Source of the DNA: Lysobacteraceae bacterium
GTDB lineage: Bacteria > Pseudomonadota > Gammaproteobacteria > Xanthomonadales > Wenzhouxiangellaceae
NCBI GenBank assembly: GCA_020201235.1
Contig: JAIVHD010000226.1
Location: 1 to 11,131, forward strand
Direction of reading: 5' to 3'
DNA: 11,131 nt
The position numbers were made by a program, and so were the translations under genes. Below are positions 7,039 through 11,131 of this stretch, in pieces; within the stretch, counting starts at the first letter, position 1; the number at the start of each line of letters is the position of its first letter. The notes below the pieces were generated by a model that worked only from the letters and a program-made list of their open reading frames with translations, was not told the origin of the DNA and did not search any database.

Positions 7039-7089
7039 AAATCTCATTCTACTTTAGGTTCAACGGCTTGTGTGTGCGCTGACGCACAC
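7039..7089 (-). promoter_or_regulatory. Candidate autoregulated class II promoter of the Crp/Fnr-type gene
   Basis: A perfect inverted repeat GTGTGCG-CTGA-CGCACAC spans 7072-7089 (16-mer core TGTGCG-CTGA-CGCACA at 7073-7088). On the minus strand TAGAAT (7051-7046, 5 of 6 to TATAAT) predicts a start at about 7039, putting the palindrome centre (7080.5) at -41.5, as in class II CRP/FNR activation. The leader to ATG 6961 is about 78 bases. The half-site spacing equals that of CRP (TGTGA-N6-TCACA), with C instead of A at the fifth position. Confidence 0.6.
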
Positions 7090-7091
7090 TA

Positions 7092-7204
7092 GTACAGGCA
7101 AGTCCGCTTCCGATACGCTCGGTCGCCCATCGTCCCGGCCATAGGGCCTGTCGACCCCTCGCGACGGCAGGTAGTGGGTAAAACGAGATTACTACGAAAA
7201 AAGC
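7092..7204. repeat. Upstream module, copy B, between terminator and regulator promoter
   Basis: The better-preserved partner of 6070-6180, lying directly upstream of the regulator's operator on the minus strand. Conserved blocks are the start (GTACAGG..AGT.CGCTTCCG), the CCCTCGCGACGGCAGGTAGTG region and the end ACGAAAAAAGC, which runs into the terminator. It has no open reading frame I would support. With the promoter and terminator it accounts for most of the 355-base gap 6962-7316; I see nothing in 7225-7316 beyond a repeated GCTGTCAA/TGACAGC pair near 7249-7277. Confidence 0.6.
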
Positions 7205-7224
7205 CCCTGCCGGAGCAGGGGCTT
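7197..7224 (-). terminator. Strong intrinsic terminator for minus-strand transcription
   Basis: Perfect 10-base arms AAGCCCCTGC (7201-7210) and GCAGGGGCTT (7215-7224) with a 4-base loop. On the minus strand the stem is followed by six U residues (A run 7197-7202 on plus). It lies after the Gln-rich small gene, insulating the regulator promoter from the transcript coming from the diguanylate cyclase side. Confidence 0.9.
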
Positions 7225-7316
7225 CCGCGTTTTCTAAACGCAGCTCATTGACAGCCGCTCAAGTGCGCTGGCTGTCAATTCCCACCACCGGACGTGCTGG
7301 TGGTGATGTTGCCGTC

Positions 7317-7532
7317 CTAGTCCCGGTTCTTGTTGCCCGTCTGGGCATCCAAGCCGCTATTGGACTTGTCCTGCTGTGCTTGTTTTCCAGGCTGTCCGGA
7401 CTGTTGTCCAGGCTGCTTCTGCTGGCTACCCTGGTGCTTCTCGTCGGGCTTGCCCTGCTGCTGCCCTTGCTGTCCAGCTTGGGTCTGTTGGTTGGCTTGG
7501 CGCTTGCTGTCGCTTTGATGTTGGTTCGTCAT
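7317..7532 (-). CDS. Gln-rich, disordered hydrophilic small protein
   Basis: A 71-residue protein starting at ATG 7532, which has AAGGA 6-7 bases upstream; a longer frame to 7592 lacks a good ribosome site. 22 of 71 residues are Gln. The rest is mostly Gly, Lys, Ser, Asn, Asp and Ala, with no aromatic residue, no Cys, Ile or Val, and one Leu. Short irregular GQQ/QQKQPGQQSGQPGKQ-type repeats run through the middle. It is predicted to be fully disordered and soluble, like hydrophilins or stress-induced desiccation proteins, but I recognise no named family. It lies 78 bases downstream of the diguanylate cyclase on the same strand and is closed by a strong terminator, so it is probably the last gene of that transcript or has its own promoter in the gap. 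A good ribosome site plus terminator argue that it is real despite low complexity. Confidence 0.65.
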   Translation of the reverse strand: MTNQHQSDSKRQANQQTQAGQQGQQQGKPDEKHQGSQQKQPGQQSGQPGKQAQQDKSNSGLDAQTGNKNRD

Positions 7533-7610
7533 GTTGATTCCTTGATTGGAGTAGGTGGCGGCCCTGCGTACTTCCGGCGATCTGCCACACATCGGTCACC
7601 GGCCGAGGTT

Positions 7611-8960
7611 TCAGACTAGAGGCTTGCCACTGCCGTGACCGTTCGTTGCCCCACTAAAACCCTTCGAACTCTGGTTTTTTTCCTTATACATCGCCTGATC
7701 GGCGGCCCTGAGCAGATCGCCAGGAGACGACGCATCCTCCGGGAACAAGGAAACGCCGACGCTGGCGGAAATGTTGACAGATCGCTTTGCGACCTCGAAC
7801 GGGAACGCCAGCGTATCCTTGACAGCCTGAGCCACAAGCTCGACATCGCCGCGCAGCTTGGTGCCGGTAAGAAGCAAAGCAAATTCATCGCCGCCCAAAC
7901 GGGCAACCGTATCCTCCTCCCGGACACAATCGATCAGTCGTTGTGCAACGTCAATCAGCAAAAAATCACCCGCTTCATGGCCGAGCGAATCATTGACTTC
8001 TTTAAATCCATCGAGATCCAGGAAAACGACCGAAAGAAACTCACAACTCCGTCTCGAATGCTTGATCTCCTGTTCCAGGCGGTCCAGAAAAAGACGGCGA
8101 TTCGGCAGCCCGGTTAACTCATCGTGATGGGCGCTGTGCCACACTTTCTCCTCGGCAAGTGTCCGCTCGGTAACATCCTGGAAAATACAGACGATGGCTT
8201 CGGTGTTTTGCTGCTCGTCAAGCACCGGAGCCAGAAGATAGTCGAACCTGTCACCCGGACCGGACGCAAATTGGTGCACGAACTTGCCGCGCCACGTCGA
8301 CTGCTCAGCGCTCACCGTTCCCAGGTTGCGCTGTATCTCTTCGGCAAAAGGAAATTCGAGTTCAGATAACGTTTTACCAATGATCGCCTCGAGGTCCAGG
8401 GCGAAAAGATCGGTCGTGGCCTGATTGGCGTACCTGAGCTTGCCCTCAAGATCCAGGACATAGATCGGATCGGGTGATGCCACCAGAATAGCGCCGAACA
8501 GTCGGGTTTCCATCTCGTTGAGCATCGAATACTGCTGCAGCGATTCTGAAACAGCCTGATCGATCGCTTCATGGAACCGGGTGAGGTCTTCCCGATGTTC
8601 GTCGGAATCCATCGGGCAGGCTTTGGTCCAGAGTGAGACGACACTCGCCCGCAACGCCCGAAATTCGGAAACGGTTTCCATGACGCTGAAGCCGCTGCCA
8701 TGACGATCGCCACCGTGGACTTCCGCTGAGGACTCATCCTGGTCTTCCGGCCCGTCGCCTTTCGACTTGGCCGACTGCTCCGAGTCACTCTGGTCAGTAT
8801 CGAGATCGTCGGCAATATCAAGAAGCATCTCTCCGGCGTGGTCGCGCAGATCAATCCCGCCCATATGTTCGGCGTGGAATAAGGTCCCGGCAAACCTTTC
8901 CCATTCCTCGAGAATCGGCTCGAGTTCTGATCGAATAAAATCGGCTAATCGCTTGCTCAT
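7611..8960 (-). CDS. Diguanylate cyclase: RsbRD_N-like, PAS and GGDEF domains
   Basis: A 449-residue soluble enzyme that should make c-di-GMP from two GTP. Residues 1-145 match the RsbRD N-terminal type helical sensor: LADFIRSELEPILEEWERFA, IDLRDHAGEMLLDIADDL, KSKG, then GFSVMETVSEFRALRASVVSLW. A PAS domain spans about 150-268 (GAILVASPDPIYVLDLEGKL... CIFQDVTERTLAE). The GGDEF domain spans about 275-435 and has HHDELTGLPNRR, FLDLDGFKEVND (metal Asp 315), an intact GGDEF at 356-360 and an RxxD inhibitory site (REED 347-350) exactly five residues before it. The site predicts feedback inhibition by c-di-GMP. No EAL domain or membrane segment is present. The start ATG 8960 has GGAG about 8 bases upstream. 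Its position near EPS and Crp-like genes suggests a biofilm role. The input signal is unknown. Confidence 0.95.
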   Translation of the reverse strand: MSKRLADFIRSELEPILEEWERFAGTLFHAEHMGGIDLRDHAGEMLLDIADDLDTDQSDSEQSAKSKGDGPEDQDESSAEVHGGDRHGSGFSVMETVSEFRALRASVVSLWTKACPMDSDEHREDLTRFHEAIDQAVSESLQQYSMLNEMETRLFGAILVASPDPIYVLDLEGKLRYANQATTDLFALDLEAIIGKTLSELEFPFAEEIQRNLGTVSAEQSTWRGKFVHQFASGPGDRFDYLLAPVLDEQQNTEAIVCIFQDVTERTLAEEKVWHSAHHDELTGLPNRRLFLDRLEQEIKHSRRSCEFLSVVFLDLDGFKEVNDSLGHEAGDFLLIDVAQRLIDCVREEDTVARLGGDEFALLLTGTKLRGDVELVAQAVKDTLAFPFEVAKRSVNISASVGVSLFPEDASSPGDLLRAADQAMYKEKNQSSKGFSGATNGHGSGKPLV

Positions 8961-9139
8961 CTTTATCTCCGTGGTCCTGGACGTTGTTCATTGCCAGCCG
9001 AGCAGCGGAAAAACAGACTGTAGCCGCTCTTTAAAGTCGATTCGACACGCATGAAAAGGCATTTTTGTACGCACTGGCATGGCCAGTTTGAGGGAGGTCA
9101 CAATCGACTTCGGTGCGCTGGAGCACCTAACAACATTCA

Positions 9140-9601
9140 ATGGCTTTTGGCGTACGCAATCGAACAGACATAGCCGGCCCACGCGGCAATCATTGCGGTT
9201 CGATTCATGGGCATCTCGCTGCGCGCGAAATCGGCAAGCTGATGGCGCCGCGCGTCCGCCAGGTGATCACGATGGGAACCCCGTTCAACGCAGAAGCCGA
9301 CCTCACCAACGTTGGCTGGTTATTCCGCTTGCTGAACGGCAGCTCATCCCCGATCGATGCCGCAATGAGCTTGCGCTTGCGCAAACCGCCACCGATGCGC
9401 ACCACCTCGATCTACAGTCGATCGGATGGCGTGGTCGCGTGGCAAACCTGCTGTCACCACAAGCGGTCCAGCCGGGTACAGGACGTCGAAGTCAACAGTA
9501 GCCATATCGGCATGAGCTGGAACCGGGACGTATTGGCCGTAATTTCAGATCGCCTCGGCCAGCGGTCCGGGCCATGGAAGGAATACGTGCGCGTGCATTG
9601 A
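9140..9601 (+). pseudogene. Truncated alpha/beta-hydrolase remnant
   Basis: A 153-codon frame matching only the C-terminal half of an alpha/beta-hydrolase family protein: AREIGKLMAPRVRQVITMGTPFNAEADLTN, PPMRTTSIYSRSDGVVAWQ and SSHIGMSWNRDVLAVISDRL. The acid (SRSDG) and His (SSHIGM) positions of the triad survive. The nucleophile elbow, expected as GWSLGG just before AREI, reads GSIHGHLA, so the catalytic Ser is missing. The N-terminal half, normally well over 100 residues, is absent: the frame is closed by TAA at 9128-9130 and the ATG at 9140 has no clear ribosome site. The region 8961-9139 shows no other part of it. It is read as a decayed gene on the opposite strand to its neighbours; a short functional protein is unlikely. 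Confidence 0.65.
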
Positions 9602-9637
9602 GCATTCTGCCGCGAATCAAACATCCTGAACAAGAAG

Positions 9638-9660
9638 CAGCGAAGCAAGGTGCTTCGCTG
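9638..9660. terminator. Hairpin between convergent genes, probable bidirectional terminator
   Basis: Perfect 10-base arms CAGCGAAGCA (9638-9647) and TGCTTCGCTG (9651-9660) with a 3-base loop, 37 bases after the hydrolase remnant and 31 bases beyond the stop of the minus-strand DUF3618 gene. The following tracts are weak (TTTGT on plus, CTTCTTG on minus), so efficiency is uncertain. Confidence 0.6.
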
Positions 9661-9690
9661 TTTGTATGATGAACAAGCTTACCTACGGCC

Positions 9691-10422
9691 TTAGTCTTGC
9701 CGTGCCGACTCGCGAATCTCATCATACTTGCTTGTCGCGCTGGACTTGGCAGCATCGACACTGCGATCGCTCGCTTCACCGAACGCGTGGTCTTCGACCT
9801 CGGTCGGTGGCACCAGCGCACCCAGGGCCGCACCGATGGCAATACCGAGGCTTCCCGCGAGCAGCGGTTGGTCGCGATAAAACTGCACCAGACTCTCCCG
9901 GGCGTGTTGCGCCGAGTCTTTTGCGTTGGCCGTTGCACCGTGCATCCGATCGCCCATCGCGGCGGCCTTGTCCCGTGATTTCGAAGCCGCATCGCCTACG
10001 GAATCCATGAAGCTGCTGCCATCCTCATCGCTACTCGAGGCGTAGGCGCGATCTGCTTTTGCCTCGCCCTTGTCGCCGGACGACATGATCATCCAGGAAA
10101 TGCCGATGCTGGTCAGGATCATGGGCATCGGGTTGTTTTTGACCTGCGTGCCCAGGTTCCGGCCAAACTCTCCGCCGTGCTCGCGGGCCATGCCGAGTGC
10201 CTGATCCATAAGTTCGCCGGGAGAAAGCCGGTCGGACAGTTCGCTCAAAGTTCGGCCAACTTGAGCACGGGCCTGGTCGACTTCGCGCTCGATCCGATCC
10301 GGGTTGTTGCTCTTGTCATGGCCATCGTCGTGACCATTGCCATGGATTTTTTCTCGAGCATTCTCATGACCCGCGTCGGCGCGAGGACGGTTTTCACTGC
10401 GTGTATCGTTAGTGTTATTCAT
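9691..10422 (-). CDS. DUF3618-type membrane-anchored protein
   Basis: A 243-residue protein and the last gene of a three-gene operon. The N-terminus (1-41) is a His/Asp/Asn-rich disordered tail. Residues about 42-70, IEREVDQARAQVGRTLSELSDRLSPG, are the DUF3618 signature. A hydrophobic helix lies at 98-114 (NPMPMILTSIGISWMIMSS), followed by a charged Ala-rich amphipathic stretch. A glycine-zipper helix, DQPLLAGSLGIAIGAALGAL, follows at 185-204 with PPTEVEDHAFG after it. That last part resembles the C-terminal anchor of ElaB/YqjD (DUF883) proteins, which tether ribosomes or shape membranes in stationary phase; a similar role here is inference. ATG 10422 overlaps the previous stop as ATGA, with GAGG 8 bases upstream. 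The molecular function is unknown. Confidence 0.88.
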   Translation of the reverse strand: MNNTNDTRSENRPRADAGHENAREKIHGNGHDDGHDKSNNPDRIEREVDQARAQVGRTLSELSDRLSPGELMDQALGMAREHGGEFGRNLGTQVKNNPMPMILTSIGISWMIMSSGDKGEAKADRAYASSSDEDGSSFMDSVGDAASKSRDKAAAMGDRMHGATANAKDSAQHARESLVQFYRDQPLLAGSLGIAIGAALGALVPPTEVEDHAFGEASDRSVDAAKSSATSKYDEIRESARQD

Positions 10423-10856
10423 TGAATTGACCTCTTCATTGGCGCCGTATCTTTTTTAACGGACTCCAGCGTGCGTTCCGGCACGACGGCGTTCGCACCC
10501 ATTTTTTCCTTGGCCGAGTGGACCATCAGATAGCCGATCAGCAGCGCGGCAGCGCCCACGATTAATGCCGCGAGCCACGGTTCGACGACGTTACTGAGTC
10601 CGTATACCGCGCTCATCAGCAAAACGACAAGCCCTGCCATAGCCAGGACAGCGCCCGTAGCAATCGCTCCGACGGCCGTTTTTACTTCTGAAACAGATTC
10701 CCGGACTTCGGATTTTGCCAGTTCCATTTCCTTACTGAGCAGCATGGACAGATCGGTCGCGAGGTTGCGAACCAGATCGGCAATCGACCCGGCCCCGTTT
10801 TGACGATTCGCCGCGGGTGCCGGTGTCGCCGTCGCTGTTTCGTATTCCTGTTTCAT
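10419..10856 (-). CDS. Phage-holin-superfamily (holin-X / YqjE-like) membrane protein
   Basis: A 145-residue inner-membrane protein with a disordered N-terminus, an amphipathic helix (SIADLVRNLATDLSMLLSKEMELAKSEV) and two transmembrane helices at about 62-85 and 93-113. A C-terminal tail ends PERTLESVKKDTAP, the common end of the Phage_holin_3_6 family. Despite the family name, these chromosomal proteins sit beside DUF3618/DUF883 genes (as yqjE does beside yqjD in E. coli), and no lysis or phage genes occur here. The start ATG 10856 has GGAGG 8 bases upstream and overlaps the upstream stop as ATGA; its stop overlaps the DUF3618 start the same way. It is probably a structural partner of the neighbouring membrane proteins in an envelope-stress operon. 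Confidence 0.88.
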   Translation of the reverse strand: MKQEYETATATPAPAANRQNGAGSIADLVRNLATDLSMLLSKEMELAKSEVRESVSEVKTAVGAIATGAVLAMAGLVVLLMSAVYGLSNVVEPWLAALIVGAAALLIGYLMVHSAKEKMGANAVVPERTLESVKKDTAPMKRSIQ

Positions 10857-11131
10857 AACAAGTTCCTCCCGTCGCCATTACTCGCGGCGGTTGATGTGGT
10901 GTTTGTTTCGCTGCTATCGCGACCCCGCGCTTGCGAGGGCATCCCGACTGACAGGTCATCGTTCTGAAAAGAGCCACCATTCAGGTGAGCGTCGGTCCGG
11001 AAAGAAGTGTCATCGCCTTGATGATCGCGCTCCGCGCTTGCCTTGAAGAACCGCGACAAACCAAAGCCGACCGCAATACTGCCGAGCATGAACAAGGCGG
11101 GATTGTTTCGCGCCAGGCGCTTGGCGTCGCC
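10853..11131 (-). CDS. Small membrane protein of the DUF3618/holin operon (5' end outside window)
   Basis: 92 codons are visible, open at the right edge, so the N-terminus and promoter are missing. The visible part begins GDAKRLARNNPALFMLGSIA and continues VGFGLSRFFKAS, a single glycine-rich helix preceded by Arg/Asn-Pro as in 'ARxNPxxFLxGAxxxGFxxxRFLKAS' proteins. A polar, low-complexity tail of about 55 residues rich in Asp, Ser, Asn and Thr follows. Its TGA overlaps the holin-like ATG (ATGA), making it the upstream member of the operon. I know such proteins only as hypothetical or nutrient-deprivation-induced partners of holin-X and DUF3618 genes. Confidence 0.75.
   Translation of the reverse strand, partial: GDAKRLARNNPALFMLGSIAVGFGLSRFFKASAERDHQGDDTSFRTDAHLNGGSFQNDDLSVGMPSQARGRDSSETNTTSTAASNGDGRNLL

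Noticed and set aside
7248..7619. Leu-rich plus-strand frame that looks like a membrane protein
   Set aside because: It is the complement of the Gln-rich gene (CAG/CAA read as CTG/TTG), has no ribosome site, and crosses the terminator side poorly. The minus-strand reading with AAGGA is preferred.
9151..9166. CGTACG-CAAT-CGAACA, 14 of 16 bases like the EPS operator
   Set aside because: It lies within the hydrolase remnant, its inverted symmetry is poor, no -10 is found at the matching distance toward the cyclase gene, and CGCAATCG strings also occur inside other genes here.
10419..10856. Prophage lysis module
   Set aside because: The holin-superfamily protein stands in a chromosomal envelope operon, with no endolysin, spanin, integrase or structural phage genes.

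Overview
The window looks like chromosomal DNA of a GC-rich gammaproteobacterium (or a close proteobacterial relative). The evidence is the families present: an exopolysaccharide (EPS) export locus of the kind found beside PEP-CTERM/exosortase genes, a Crp/Fnr-type regulator, an RsbRD_N-PAS-GGDEF diguanylate cyclase, a DUF3618/holin-like envelope operon, and a REP-type palindromic repeat array. All intact protein genes lie on the minus strand. The only two recognisable plus-strand genes are both decayed. No rRNA, tRNA, CRISPR array, insertion sequence or phage module was seen.

Layout. Positions 1-4142 (minus) hold four tightly packed genes in transcription order: a Wza-like export lipoprotein, a Wzz/GumC-like chain-length protein, a CpsD-like kinase homologue that lacks the Walker A lysine, and an outer-membrane beta-barrel protein cut by the left edge. 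Junctions are an 11-base gap, an ATGA overlap and a GTGA overlap. Positions 4143-4440 are the control region of this operon. Positions 4441-5221 (plus) are a PRMT-like methyltransferase pseudogene that has lost its SAM-binding core. Positions 5279-5712 hold a dispersed-repeat-like stretch and three near-identical 115-bp tandem palindromic units plus a partial one. Positions 5728-5958 (minus) are a short, probably truncated gene. Positions 6242-6961 (minus) are the Crp/Fnr-type regulator. Positions 7317-7532 (minus) encode a Gln-rich disordered small protein followed by a strong terminator, and 7611-8960 (minus) the diguanylate cyclase. Positions 9140-9601 (plus) are an alpha/beta-hydrolase remnant. 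Positions 9691-11131 (minus) are a three-gene envelope operon joined by ATGA overlaps, cut by the right edge.

How the parts may work together. The main observation is a CRP-geometry palindrome, TGTGCG-N4-CGCACA. It is perfect upstream of the Crp/Fnr-type gene and occurs twice, with one mismatch each, upstream of the EPS operon. At the regulator gene and the EPS operon, a -10-like hexamer lies where a class II CRP/FNR promoter would have it (operator centre about -41.5). A diverged copy of the regulator's promoter plus about 111 bp of upstream DNA sits in front of the short gene at 5958. Together with the diguanylate cyclase, this suggests a local circuit in which a CRP-like protein controls itself and EPS export, with c-di-GMP as a plausible but unproven second input. 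The regulatory reading is inference from sequence alone.
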